From Paenarthrobacter nitroguajacolicus (GTDB lineage Bacteria; Actinomycetota; Actinomycetes; Actinomycetales; Micrococcaceae), in the NCBI RefSeq assembly GCF_029952445.1, contig NZ_JAQPPK010000006.1:62001-126000 (forward strand): a stretch of DNA of 64,000 nt, written 5' to 3'. Each line of letters starts with the position of its first letter. The first letter of the stretch is position 1. Positions 54,763 to 63,137 of the stretch are shown in pieces. The notes under the pieces are model-generated. The model had not been told where the DNA came from. It saw nothing but the letters and a program-made list of their open reading frames with translations, and ran no database searches. The translations under genes and the position numbers were made by a program.

Positions 54763-55825
54763 GACCATTACCGCGGCGCCCTCCGCAAAAACTGAAGCAG
54801 CCGGCGTCCAACAACTGTCCATGCAGCAAGCACTCAACCGCGCACTTGACGAGGTACTGGCCGCGAACCCCAAGGCTGTCATCTTCGGCGAGGACTGTGG
54901 CCGCCTGGGTGGCGTCTTCCGCATCACCGACGGCCTCCAGGCCAAGCACGGCGAGGACCGCGTCTTCGATACCCCCCTTGCCGAATCGGGCATCCTCGGT
55001 ATGTCCGTTGGCCTGGCGATGGCCGGTTTCCACCCCATCCCCGAAGTCCAGTTCGACGGTTTCGCTTATCCGGCCATCAACCAGGTCGTTTGCCAGATTG
55101 CCCGGATGAACTACCGCAGCCGCGGCACCCTGCCCATGCCGATCACCCTCCGCGTCCCCAGCTTCGGCGGCATCCGCGCCCCCGAGCACCACGGAGAGAG
55201 CCTCGAAGCCCTATTTGCCCACGTACCAGGCCTCAAGGTCGTCTCCCCTTCCAACCCTCACGACGCCTACCACCTGCTCAAGTACGCAGCCACGCGACCG
55301 GACCCAGTGATCTTCATGGAACCAAAATCGCGCTATTGGCAGAAGGGACCGGTGGACTTCACCACGACGGACCACAATCCAACGTCCGACGCCGGAACTG
55401 CGGACAGCGGGCACCTCACCGGGGCCCGCGTAGCCAGGGAAGGGCGGCACCTGACGTTGGTGGCCTGGGGCGCGATGGTCTCGCGCTGCCTCCAGGTGGC
55501 CGAGCTGGCTGCCGAAGACGGCATCGATATCGAAGTCCTGGACCTGCGCTGGCTGAAGCCTATCGATGCCGCGGCCTTGGCGAGGTCCGTGGGAAAGACG
55601 CGGCGCGCCGTCATCGTGCATGAAGCGCCGCTGACCTCGGGCCTTGGCGCGGAAGTGGCCCAGCTCATCACGCAAAGCTGTTTCGCAACACTGAAGGCAC
55701 CGGTGGAGAGGGTGACCGGCTTCGACGTGCCCTACCCGTCCGGGGACCTCGAGGACGAATACATCCCCAACATCGACCGCATCCTCTTTGGGATCCAACG
55801 AGTACTGGAGTACCGCCGTGGCTGA
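54755..55825 (+). CDS. 2-oxoacid/acetoin dehydrogenase E1 beta subunit
   Basis: The 356-residue protein has the beta-subunit pattern VIFGEDCGRLGGVFRITDGL, VFDTPLAESGILGMSVGLAMAG, RSRGTLPMPITLRVPSFGGI and APEHHGESLEALFAHVPGLK, with the C-terminal transketolase domain (VLDLRWLKPID). The ATG at 54755 overlaps the alpha-subunit stop by 8 nt and has GAGGAG upstream. It pairs with the alpha subunit to build the TPP site. Confidence 0.94.
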   Translation: MSETITAAPSAKTEAAGVQQLSMQQALNRALDEVLAANPKAVIFGEDCGRLGGVFRITDGLQAKHGEDRVFDTPLAESGILGMSVGLAMAGFHPIPEVQFDGFAYPAINQVVCQIARMNYRSRGTLPMPITLRVPSFGGIRAPEHHGESLEALFAHVPGLKVVSPSNPHDAYHLLKYAATRPDPVIFMEPKSRYWQKGPVDFTTTDHNPTSDAGTADSGHLTGARVAREGRHLTLVAWGAMVSRCLQVAELAAEDGIDIEVLDLRWLKPIDAAALARSVGKTRRAVIVHEAPLTSGLGAEVAQLITQSCFATLKAPVERVTGFDVPYPSGDLEDEYIPNIDRILFGIQRVLEYRRG

Positions 55826-56147
55826 AATTTCCTTCCCGCTCCCCGATTTGGGCGAAGGCCTCATCGAGGCCACCGTGCTGGACTGGCTGGTGGAACCGGG
55901 CCAACAGGTCGAACGCAACCAACCCATCGTTGAGCTGGAAACCAGCAAGTCCGCCCTCGAATTGCCCAGCCCGCAGGCGGGTAAAGTGGTGCGTATTCAC
56001 GGAGCGCCGGGTGAGACCATCAACGTCGGCGCACCGCTGATCGTGTTCGAGGTTCCGGATGACACCGCTGGAATCGTCGGCACTGTTCCGAAGGACGAAG
56101 CACCCAAGCGCCGGGTCCGCCTGAGCGCCGTACTCGATGAGGACTGA
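55818..56147 (+). CDS. Free-standing lipoyl-domain protein (E2 carrier domain only)
   Basis: The 109-residue protein is a single lipoyl domain: FPLPDLGEGLIEATVLDWLV, then VELETSKSALELPSP with the lipoyl-accepting Lys44, and ETINVGAPLIVFEVPDD. It ends soon after in KRRVRLSAVLDED. There is no E3-binding domain and no acyltransferase core with HxxxDG. The GTG start at 55818 overlaps the E1 beta stop by 8 nt. It presumably swings the acyl group between E1 and the next enzyme; what receives it is the open question. Confidence 0.9.
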   Translation: MAEISFPLPDLGEGLIEATVLDWLVEPGQQVERNQPIVELETSKSALELPSPQAGKVVRIHGAPGETINVGAPLIVFEVPDDTAGIVGTVPKDEAPKRRVRLSAVLDED

Positions 56148-56148
56148 C

Positions 56149-56976
56149 ATGATGACCGGCAGGCACACCGTGGAACAGCGACACACCGTCGAAGGGACAG
56201 ATCCCGGGCTGTTCGTCGAAGTTCATGAGCCCGCCGCCGACGCCGGACTTCGGCCCGTCCTGCTGATCCACGGCTTCTCCTCGTCCAGCAAGCTGAACTG
56301 GGCGGACAGTGGCTGGATCACCACGCTCCAGGACGCCGGGCGACGGGTCATCACCGTGGATTTACCCGGCCACGGCCGGAGCCACTCCCCCGAAGACCTG
56401 GACTCCTACACGCCCAGCAGGATCCGTGCGGACCTCCTGCAGATAGTGACCGACGCCGGAGCCCGGCCCTTGCGCGACGGGGACCCTTCAACGGGCCTGG
56501 ACGTCATCGGCTACTCACTCGGATCACGGCTCGCGTGGGAGTTTGGTGCTACTCAGCCGGACCTGGTCCACAGGATCGTCCTGGGTGGTCCAAGTTCGGC
56601 AGATCCGTTGGCCGCCTTCGACCTCGCGGCCGCGCAACGGCACCTCGCCGATGGCACGCCCATCGACGACGAATCGACGAACGGGCTGCTGAAAATGGCC
56701 CAACTGCTGCCGAGCAACAATCTGTTCGCCATGTTGTCGCTCATCGAGGCCATCAAGGGTGAACCGTTCGATCCTGCCGAGGCGGCCCCGCACATGCCCC
56801 TGCTGTTGGTGGCGGGCGAAAAGGACGAACGGGCAGCAACCATGCCGGACCTGGCATCCATGGCAGCCAAACGCGGCGGATTGGTGGAAACCTTGGTCGT
56901 ACCGGGCCGCACGCACACCAATGTGATCACAAGCCGGGCCTTCAAGGACGCTGCCATCGAATTCCTTGGGGTGTAA
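56149..56976 (+). CDS. Alpha/beta hydrolase of the dehydrogenase operon (AcoC-like position)
   Basis: The 275-residue protein has oxyanion-hole HGFSSSSK, a nucleophile elbow GYSLGS with Ser123, a late acid in LVAGEKDE and His in GRTHTN, so all catalytic residues are present. AcoC, the E2 of acetoin dehydrogenase, is a lipoyl domain fused to an alpha/beta hydrolase fold (family knowledge); here the two are separate genes one base apart. The ATG at 56149 follows GAGG. It could be an acyltransferase or thioesterase acting on acyl-lipoyl groups; this is inference. Confidence 0.88.
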   Translation: MMTGRHTVEQRHTVEGTDPGLFVEVHEPAADAGLRPVLLIHGFSSSSKLNWADSGWITTLQDAGRRVITVDLPGHGRSHSPEDLDSYTPSRIRADLLQIVTDAGARPLRDGDPSTGLDVIGYSLGSRLAWEFGATQPDLVHRIVLGGPSSADPLAAFDLAAAQRHLADGTPIDDESTNGLLKMAQLLPSNNLFAMLSLIEAIKGEPFDPAEAAPHMPLLLVAGEKDERAATMPDLASMAAKRGGLVETLVVPGRTHTNVITSRAFKDAAIEFLGV

Positions 56977-57027
56977 GCCTCTTTTTGCTGAACGGCTGGC
57001 TGCTTTGTGCCTGCTTTCTGCTTTGCC

Positions 57028-57441
57028 CTACCGGGCAAGCCGTTCAGCGTTGAGGCTCATGCGCTCCAGGACGCTGACGGCCATGGCGTACTCGTCCATG
57101 CCGATACCCATGGAGAGATCCTGCCTGGCATCTTCCACCAGTTGCTGCGCTTCGTGGTACTTTGTCCGTCCACGTTCGCTCAGTGCCAGGCGGTCGTCAA
57201 TCATGGTGATCATTCCACGACCCACCAGGGCCGCGAGTTCGCGCTCACGCAAGCGGACGTCGCCACCCCACAAAGGCTGCAAGGCCTCCTCAAGCTGGTC
57301 CGGGAGCATGGAACCCTCCGCCAATGTTGCAAGGGTCTGCCACTGCCGGCGCGTGAGCTTGATCCGCGCCAACGTTCGATCGAACTGAACCTCCAGCGCA
57401 GCGTCCAGCCGTTTGATCCAATATCCGATGGGCTTATTCAC
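57028..57441 (-). CDS. MarR-like winged-helix protein
   Basis: The 137-residue protein reads LTRRQWQTLATLAEG, then a loop of unusual composition and LAALVGRGMITMIDDRLALSERGRTKYHEA, a winged-helix like the MarR/transcriptional-regulator fold with a shortened, non-canonical wing. The GTG start at 57441 has no strong ribosome site. It faces the dehydrogenase operon and is divergent from a phosphoribosyltransferase gene. DNA binding is probable but not certain. Confidence 0.75.
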   Translation of the reverse strand: MNKPIGYWIKRLDAALEVQFDRTLARIKLTRRQWQTLATLAEGSMLPDQLEEALQPLWGGDVRLRERELAALVGRGMITMIDDRLALSERGRTKYHEAQQLVEDARQDLSMGIGMDEYAMAVSVLERMSLNAERLAR

Positions 57442-57533
57442 AAGACCATGCTTTCAGCGCAGACCCCGCCGGGCAAGGCGCGGACGGTAGGCTTGGAAGG
57501 GCAACGAAATACGTGGAAGTGGAGCAGATGGGC

Positions 57534-58196
57534 ATGCGTTTCAAGGACCGGGCGGAAGCCGGTCGACGCCTGGCTGAGGTACTCCCGCAGCTCAGGGAGC
57601 GTCCGGACACCATCGTCCTGGGCCTGGCCCGGGGAGGTATCCCGGTGGCCGCCGCCGCAGCTGCGGAACTCTACCTGCCCTTCGGCGCTGTCCTGGTGCG
57701 AAAGCTCGGTATCCCAGGCAGGGATGAAACTGCTTTCGGGGCTTTGGCCTGGTCGCAGGGTGATGTCCTCCGGATCCTCAACAGACCACTGCGGGACCTC
57801 ATTCTTTCCCGTGGCATCTCCCAGGCGGCTCTTGACGCCGTGGAAGCCCAGGAACGTGCCGAGCTGCTCCGCCGGTCCAGGGAGTACCCGGGCACGGACC
57901 ACGATCTCCGCGGGAAGACCGTTGTCCTGGTGGATGACGGGCTTGCTACCGGAGCTACCATGCGTGCCGCCGTGGAGGCCGTCCGGGCAGGAGGAGCGGT
58001 CACAGTGGTGGCAGCTGTCCCCGTTGCGTCTTTGGAAGCATCGACGTCCCTCGCGCGGGTTTGCGACGTCCTCATGGCCCTGCATACTCCCGGCAAATTC
58101 CATGCGGTCGGGGCGTTCTACCAACACTTTGAGCAACTCTCCGACGCCGATGTGGTGAGCCAACTCGAAGGCGCCGGAGTACGCGGGAGCCAGTAG
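57534..58196 (+). CDS. Phosphoribosyltransferase-fold protein
   Basis: The 220-residue protein starts MRFKDRAEAGRRLAEVL and has the PRPP-binding motif TVVLVDDGLATGATM near residue 130 and an N-terminal GLARGGIPVA. Related proteins of this size are often encoded with alpha/beta hydrolases and stress genes; their substrates are unclear. The ATG at 57534 is favoured because GTGGAG lies 8 nt upstream; earlier in-frame starts at 57513 and 57528 are possible. Confidence 0.87.
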   Translation: MRFKDRAEAGRRLAEVLPQLRERPDTIVLGLARGGIPVAAAAAAELYLPFGAVLVRKLGIPGRDETAFGALAWSQGDVLRILNRPLRDLILSRGISQAALDAVEAQERAELLRRSREYPGTDHDLRGKTVVLVDDGLATGATMRAAVEAVRAGGAVTVVAAVPVASLEASTSLARVCDVLMALHTPGKFHAVGAFYQHFEQLSDADVVSQLEGAGVRGSQ

Positions 58197-58230
58197 CCGC
58201 CGTCGGACGTCTTTGAAGCAGCCGTTAAAC

Positions 58231-58266
58231 GCAGCGGGTGCGGTCCATCCGGACCGCACCCGCTGC
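58231..58266. terminator. Bidirectional terminator
   Basis: GCAGCGGGTGCGGTCC pairs with GGACCGCACCCGCTGC around a 4-nt loop, between two convergent genes. Confidence 0.85.
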
Positions 58267-58284
58267 CTTCATACTGCTTTGGTT

Positions 58285-59619
58285 TTAGTGGTGGGCGCTG
58301 TAGCCCAGCGGACGTCCCCGGGTTTCCTTGGCAAGAATCACGCCGACGGCGGAGATGATGCACAGTCCCATGATGTAGAGGCCCACGGAACCGGACCACT
58401 TGGTGGCGTCCAGGAGAGCCTGGGCGATCAGCGGCGCAAAAGCACCGCCCAAAATGGCGCCCAGGGCATAGCCGATCGAGATGCCCGAGTAGCGGACCTG
58501 GGCCGGGAACATCTCGGCGTACATGGCCGACATCGGGCCATAGGACAGGCCCAAGCCAATGGTCAGGACGAACAGGGCCGTTCCGTAAAGCAGGATGTCT
58601 TTGGAATCGATCAGCGCAAACATCGGAATCATCCAGGCAAAGACCATGCCATAGCCGATCAGGAACGTCTTAACCCTGCCGATCTTGTCCGAAAGCCAAC
58701 CGCCCACCATCGTGAAGATGAGCCAACCGAAGGATGCGATGGTGGTAGCCAGGAGAACCTGCGGAGTGGGCATCTTCAGGGCCTTGGTGGCGTAGGAGAT
58801 AAAGAAGGCGATCAGGAGGTAGCCGGCGGCATTGTTGGCGATGAAGATCAGCGCAGCGAGGACAACTTCCTTCTTGTTCCTGCGGAAGAGTTCGCCCAAG
58901 GGCGCATTGCTCTCAGCCTTGCGCTGGGCAAGTTCCTTGAAAACGGGGCTCTCGCCCACTGCGCGACGGATCAGGTAACCCACCACGATCAGGACAACGG
59001 ACAGCAGGAAGGGCACGCGCCAACCCCACGCGGCAAAGTCCTCTTTCGACATGCCGGACTGCAGGAAGAACAGCAGCCCCGTGGCCAGGATCATGCCGAT
59101 GGGAACGCCAATCTGCGGGTAGGCGCCAAAGAGCCCCCGCTTCTTGATGGGCGCGTGTTCCACGGCCATGAGCGCAGCGCCGCCCCACTCGCCACCAGCG
59201 GAGAAACCCTGGACGACGCGAAGGAAGATCAGCAGCACAGGCGCCCAGAGGCCGATGGTCTCGTAGGTGGGGAGGACGCCAATCAGGGCGGTGGCTGCTC
59301 CCATCATGACCAGTGTCATGACGAGGACCGCCTTGCGTCCCAGCTTGTCTCCGAGGTGTCCTGCCACGAAGGCACCGAGGGGACGGAAAAGGAAGCTGAT
59401 GCCGATGGTGGCGAACGACAGGAGTTGGGCAATCCCCGGATTGGACTTTTCCAGGGGTGAAAGGAACAACGGCGCCAGCAGCGTGGCTGTGAGCTGGGCG
59501 AAGATGAAGAAGTCGTACCACTCGATAGTGGTGCCCACCAAGGTCCCGGCCAGAACGCGGCGCTCTTCGCGCTTGCTGCTCGGGCCCGACGGCGAGTCGA
59601 CAGTGGAAGTTGCGGTCAT
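58285..59619 (-). CDS. MHS-family MFS transporter
   Basis: The 444-residue protein has twelve membrane helices and the metabolite:H+ symporter signatures GTTIEWYDFFIFAQ, RPLGAFVAGHLGDKLGRK and GFSAGGEWGGAALMAVEHAP, as in KgtP, ProP and ShiA. It imports an organic acid or osmolyte. It is divergent from an IclR regulator, with a TetR-like palindrome and a CRP-like site in between. Confidence 0.93.
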   Translation of the reverse strand: MTATSTVDSPSGPSSKREERRVLAGTLVGTTIEWYDFFIFAQLTATLLAPLFLSPLEKSNPGIAQLLSFATIGISFLFRPLGAFVAGHLGDKLGRKAVLVMTLVMMGAATALIGVLPTYETIGLWAPVLLIFLRVVQGFSAGGEWGGAALMAVEHAPIKKRGLFGAYPQIGVPIGMILATGLLFFLQSGMSKEDFAAWGWRVPFLLSVVLIVVGYLIRRAVGESPVFKELAQRKAESNAPLGELFRRNKKEVVLAALIFIANNAAGYLLIAFFISYATKALKMPTPQVLLATTIASFGWLIFTMVGGWLSDKIGRVKTFLIGYGMVFAWMIPMFALIDSKDILLYGTALFVLTIGLGLSYGPMSAMYAEMFPAQVRYSGISIGYALGAILGGAFAPLIAQALLDATKWSGSVGLYIMGLCIISAVGVILAKETRGRPLGYSAHH

Positions 59620-59660
59620 TGAAACTCCATGGGGTGAAAGTGCGATGCGAGACGTGCATA

Positions 59661-59715
59661 AACCGACAGAACGGTCAGTTAGGAAAGAATACTACAGCTT
59701 GTGACCCAAGGCACA
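59661..59715. promoter_or_regulatory. MHS transporter/IclR divergent control region
   Basis: A 20-bp palindrome at 59661-59680 has the form AACnGACnnnnnnGTCnGTT, 42 nt before the transporter start. A near-CRP site TGTGACCCAAGGCACA lies at 59700-59715. Either could control the transporter. Confidence 0.5.
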
Positions 59716-59738
59716 GCCCCTGCGCCACGCCGCCAACA

Positions 59739-59744
59739 TAGGAT
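59739..59744 (+). promoter_or_regulatory. -10 element, leaderless promoter of iclR gene
   Basis: TAGGAT, 7 nt before the ATG at 59752. Confidence 0.55.
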
Positions 59745-59751
59745 GGTTCGC

Positions 59752-60489
59752 ATGAATCCACGCAGCGGCGTCAAGGGCCAGCAGGAACCGGGAACGCAAG
59801 TCCCGCCGTCGCAAACTCTTTCGCGGGGAATCCGTGCCCTGGAAATCCTTGCCGCAGCCGACCGGCCGCTCAGCATCGGAGAACTCACCGAGGCCCTGGG
59901 CGTACACCGCTCCGTGGCCTACCGCATCCTCCGGACACTGGAGGACCATTCCCTCCTGGTCCGCGACGATTCCGGCCGCGTCCAGCCAGGTCCCGGGCTA
60001 TCGGTCCTGGCCAGCGGAGTTTCCAGGAACCTGCAAACGGCGGCCCTCCCCGAACTCACGCAACTGGCGAACACCCTGCACATGACGGCGTTCATTGCCG
60101 TGTGGGACCACCAGGAATGCGTCACGCTGGTCACCGTCGAACCTCGCCACACCGGCGCGGCGCTGGCCCAGCATCCCGGGAGCCGGCACCCCGTCAGTAC
60201 GGGTGCTCCGGGCATCGCCATCCAATCCACCATGACCGAAGAGCGGTGGCAGCAGGTTGGCGCCGGCAACCCCTACCGGCCCGAGGCCCATGAAGCCCGG
60301 CGCATCGGCTACGCCACCAGCCACGACGAAGTTGTCGCTGGCCTGTCCTCCATCGCCGCCCCCGTCAAGGTGCCGGGCGGACGGCCGGCCGCGATCGCCG
60401 TCGTCTACATCCGCCTGGACCAGGATGCCGACGCCGTTGGCCAAGCGCTGGCCGCCAGTGCCGCACGCATTGAAAGCCAGCTGGCCTGA
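59752..60489 (+). CDS. IclR-family transcriptional regulator
   Basis: The 245-residue protein has an N-terminal winged helix (TLSRGIRALEILAAADRPLSIGELTEALGVHRSVAYRILRTLED in parts) and a C-terminal effector-binding domain (TAFIAVWDHQECVTLVTVEPR, HPVSTGAPGIAIQS). The ATG at 59752 follows a TAGGAT -10 by 7 nt, so the longer frame from 59701 is rejected. It probably controls the adjacent transporter or the MoaF-like gene. Confidence 0.91.
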   Translation: MNPRSGVKGQQEPGTQVPPSQTLSRGIRALEILAAADRPLSIGELTEALGVHRSVAYRILRTLEDHSLLVRDDSGRVQPGPGLSVLASGVSRNLQTAALPELTQLANTLHMTAFIAVWDHQECVTLVTVEPRHTGAALAQHPGSRHPVSTGAPGIAIQSTMTEERWQQVGAGNPYRPEAHEARRIGYATSHDEVVAGLSSIAAPVKVPGGRPAAIAVVYIRLDQDADAVGQALAASAARIESQLA

Positions 60490-60610
60490 ACCTTTCCTTC
60501 CCGATCAAGCGGTGTGCCCCACAGCACAAGACTGCAGAGCAGGCGCACCGAATACTCGAAGCAGGACCGGACACTCCGTCCGGCCCGCTTCCGAGCACGA
60601 GAAGGAACCC

Positions 60611-61411
60611 ATGAGCCTGAATCTTCTTGACACCGCCAACTGGCTGCCGCTGGACGGCCTGGCCCCTGGCTTCGACGCCAACAAAGCCCCCGCCGTGCAC
60701 GACCTGGCGGGACAACAATTCCAAATCCGCGGCGAGGGCGGACCCATGACATTCAGCTTCGACGACGAAGAAGTGCAATGGGCCGCGGCCGGCCACGCCG
60801 GAACTTCCGTCTATGAGGCCTTCCTTGTAGCCGAGGACCTCTACTACTGCCAATGGCAGAGCCCCCTGGAACCGGGGCTTGCCGTTTCGCTGGTCCTGGA
60901 CCTCGCCCACGGCCGGGCGCTCTATGTCGGCGCCACATTGGGCAACGCCACCCCTTCCAGCCTCGCCGTGGACCACCACTTCCGTGCCGGCACTATTGAC
61001 GGGTTCCGCTCCACTGGCGAGGCCATTTCGGAAAGCACCGCCCTCATAGGCCGGCGCGTCGAGTGGGTCTACAGCGAATCACACGCCTACGAGCACATCT
61101 ATCTCAGCCCCACCTGGTACACCTGGCAGTGCCTCGCCGGTCCGGAGCGCGGATTGGCGGACACCGACTCCAATACGGTTTTCCAGGTTCGTCCCGGGAT
61201 CTTCGTTTTCACCTGGCGGGAAAAAGTCATTCCGTGTGGCTCGGTCACGGTGGCCGACCACCGCGATCCCGGCGCCATCCGATCCCATGGCAGCCTCTTC
61301 GGCTGGAACGAAGCAGGCACGGAACCCGTGCATTTCACCTTTGGTGCGCACGGACGCTTGATCAGCATTACCCAGCACAGCCCTGAACTGAATCCGGCCA
61401 ACGCGATCTAG
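60611..61411 (+). CDS. MoaF-like protein (amine regulon type)
   Basis: The 266-residue protein has two repeat-like calycin domains: GEGGPMTFSFDDEEVQWAAAG with SVYEAFLVAEDLYYCQW, then LIGRRVEWVYSESHAYEHIYLSPTWYTWQCLAGPERGLADTD. It matches the MoaF family, named from the Klebsiella monoamine regulon and not from molybdopterin. The role is unclear. The ATG follows AAGGAA. A bidirectional terminator separates it from a convergent permease gene. Confidence 0.8.
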   Translation: MSLNLLDTANWLPLDGLAPGFDANKAPAVHDLAGQQFQIRGEGGPMTFSFDDEEVQWAAAGHAGTSVYEAFLVAEDLYYCQWQSPLEPGLAVSLVLDLAHGRALYVGATLGNATPSSLAVDHHFRAGTIDGFRSTGEAISESTALIGRRVEWVYSESHAYEHIYLSPTWYTWQCLAGPERGLADTDSNTVFQVRPGIFVFTWREKVIPCGSVTVADHRDPGAIRSHGSLFGWNEAGTEPVHFTFGAHGRLISITQHSPELNPANAI

Positions 61412-61432
61412 CACGGCAGGGTGGAACGAAGG

Positions 61433-61467
61433 GAGCCCCGGCACGTACTCCGTGCCGGGGCTCTTTC
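61433..61467. terminator. Bidirectional terminator
   Basis: GAGCCCCGGCACG pairs with CGTGCCGGGGCTC around a 5-nt loop, followed by TTTC, between two convergent genes. Confidence 0.88.
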
Positions 61468-61482
61468 GCGGGACTAAGAGGG

Positions 61483-62958
61483 TCAGTCCTCCGAGCCGTG
61501 CCCGATCCGGGCGTACAGCGCCGGCTGCGAGCGCCGCAGCCGCAAACCCCAGATAACGCCTGCCGCTCCGGGCAGCAGGACCAGCAGTGGGAAGACAAAC
61601 GTTGCGGCGGTGGACTCGGTCTGCCCCAGCAGCACATTGAAGTTGGCCACGATGAGCACGAGGACAATGGCGAGGAGCACGAAACCCAGAGCCGGAGCCA
61701 CCACCCTCACCCAAAGGCTCGCGCCATGCCGGTTCTTGCGGAAGAAACCAATCACTGCCGCGGACACCACCGTCATCAGCAGCACCAGGCCCATGGCGCC
61801 ACTGTTGGTCAGCCACGTGAACATGGTCAGGACGGGGTACAGTTCGCCGAGTTCGGAGCCGGATCCCGCGATGGCAAAGGCGATGGTCACGACGACGGCG
61901 ATCACCGTCTGCGTCAGCGAACCGGCGAACGGGGCCCCGCTGCCCGTCCGGACCTTGGCCAGCGCCGAAGGCAGGACGCGTTCACGGCCAAGGGAGAAGA
62001 AGTACCGCGCTACGGCGTTGTGGAAGCTGACGAGTGCGGCGAAGAGGCTCGTGACGAAGAGAATCTGGGCGATGTCGCTGAGCAAGACGCCCCCGTTGGT
62101 CCCAAGGAAGGCGAAGATCATGTCCGGGCCACTGGTTGCGGCCGTTTCGATGACTGCCGACGGACCCGCCCCTACGGTCATGGCCCAGGCGGACACCGCA
62201 TAGAACACGGCGATGATACCCACTGCGGCGAACGTAGCCCGGGCAACAGTGCGCTTGGGATCCTTTGACTCTTCGCCGTAGATTGCTGCGGATTCAAAGC
62301 CCATGAAGGCCGCGATGCCAAAGGACAGGACCGCGCCGATGCCGGGAACGAACAGGCTTTCCGGGCTGAAAGCCACCGTGCTGACGCCCTCGGGGGCTAC
62401 TGCGAGGCTGATGACGTCGTACACAATGACCACCAGGAATTCGAGGGCCACCAGGACACCAAGGACCTTGGCGGACAGGTCTACGCGGTTCACCCCCAGC
62501 CACCCCACGATCGCTATGCACACCAGCACGGGGATCCACCAGGGGACGCTGACGCCCAACCGTGCGGACAGGAGCGATGAAACCGTGAAGCCGAACAGCC
62601 CATAGATGCCCACCTGCATCAGGTTGTAGGCCATGAGGGCAATCAGGGATGCGCCCACGCCAGCGGGCCTGGAGATGCCTTGTGCGATGTAGGCGTAGAA
62701 GGCGCCGGCGTTGGTGACGTAGCGGCTCATGGCGGCGTAGCCCACCGCGAAGAGCGCCAGGATCGCGCCCAGCACCAGGAAGGACAGCGGCACGCCCGTC
62801 ACACCAGTTACGGCGAACGTGGTGGTCACTCCACCTGCCAGAACAGTCAGCGGCGCCGAGGCCGCGATAATCATGAAGGTCACTGCCGGTGCGCCCAGCC
62901 TCCGCTTGGTGCTGACGGTCCCGGCGGTCCTGCCCTTGACGGGGTTGTCCACGCTCAT
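61483..62958 (-). CDS. APC-superfamily amino acid/amine permease
   Basis: The 491-residue protein has about twelve membrane helices with FMIIAASAPLTVLAGGVTTTFAV, YAYIAQGISRPAGVGASLIAL, FMGFESAAIYGEESKDPKRTV and FHNAVARYFFSLGRERVLP. It fits the putrescine/ethanolamine/amino acid transporter group of APC proteins. The ATG at 62958 has AGGAG seven bases upstream; the longer frame overlaps the control region. It is divergent from a FeaR-like regulator, which supports uptake of an amine. Confidence 0.91.
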   Translation of the reverse strand: MSVDNPVKGRTAGTVSTKRRLGAPAVTFMIIAASAPLTVLAGGVTTTFAVTGVTGVPLSFLVLGAILALFAVGYAAMSRYVTNAGAFYAYIAQGISRPAGVGASLIALMAYNLMQVGIYGLFGFTVSSLLSARLGVSVPWWIPVLVCIAIVGWLGVNRVDLSAKVLGVLVALEFLVVIVYDVISLAVAPEGVSTVAFSPESLFVPGIGAVLSFGIAAFMGFESAAIYGEESKDPKRTVARATFAAVGIIAVFYAVSAWAMTVGAGPSAVIETAATSGPDMIFAFLGTNGGVLLSDIAQILFVTSLFAALVSFHNAVARYFFSLGRERVLPSALAKVRTGSGAPFAGSLTQTVIAVVVTIAFAIAGSGSELGELYPVLTMFTWLTNSGAMGLVLLMTVVSAAVIGFFRKNRHGASLWVRVVAPALGFVLLAIVLVLIVANFNVLLGQTESTAATFVFPLLVLLPGAAGVIWGLRLRRSQPALYARIGHGSED

Positions 62959-63035
62959 AGTGTGCTCCTGCCTCGATGCCACGGGAGATTGCGTGGCACA
63001 TAGTGTTTCCGCAATCTTCCACCGCCGGATCATCG

Positions 63036-63051
63036 CGTGACTTGTCTCACA
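63036..63051. promoter_or_regulatory. CRP/GlxR-like site between permease and FeaR-like gene
   Basis: CGTGACTTGTCTCACA differs from TGTGA-N6-TCACA at one base and is centred about 85 nt before each divergent gene. Confidence 0.45.
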
Positions 63052-63104
63052 CGGCAGGGTTTTTGTCAGTGCACGCACGCCCCTTCCGATGCATGGGAGC
63101 GGTG

Positions 63105-63110
63105 TAGAAT
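63105..63110 (+). promoter_or_regulatory. -10 element of FeaR-like gene
   Basis: TAGAAT in GGTGTAGAATCG, 27 nt before the ATG, so this transcript has a short leader with AAGGGAG. Confidence 0.5.
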
Positions 63111-63137
63111 CGTGGGCAAGCTCACGAAGGGAGTCCG

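Noticed and set aside
55818..56147. Frameshifted or truncated full-length E2
   Set aside because: The next gene begins one base later and is an intact hydrolase; no remnant of an E3-binding or acyltransferase domain is visible in any frame.
56988..57048. Terminator between the hydrolase and MarR-like genes
   Set aside because: The arms GCTGAACGGCT/AGCCGTTCAGC enclose about 40 nt, one arm lies inside the MarR-like coding region, and neither strand has a T run after the stem.
60611..61411. Molybdopterin synthesis gene
   Set aside because: The name MoaF comes from the monoamine regulon; no other molybdopterin genes are nearby.
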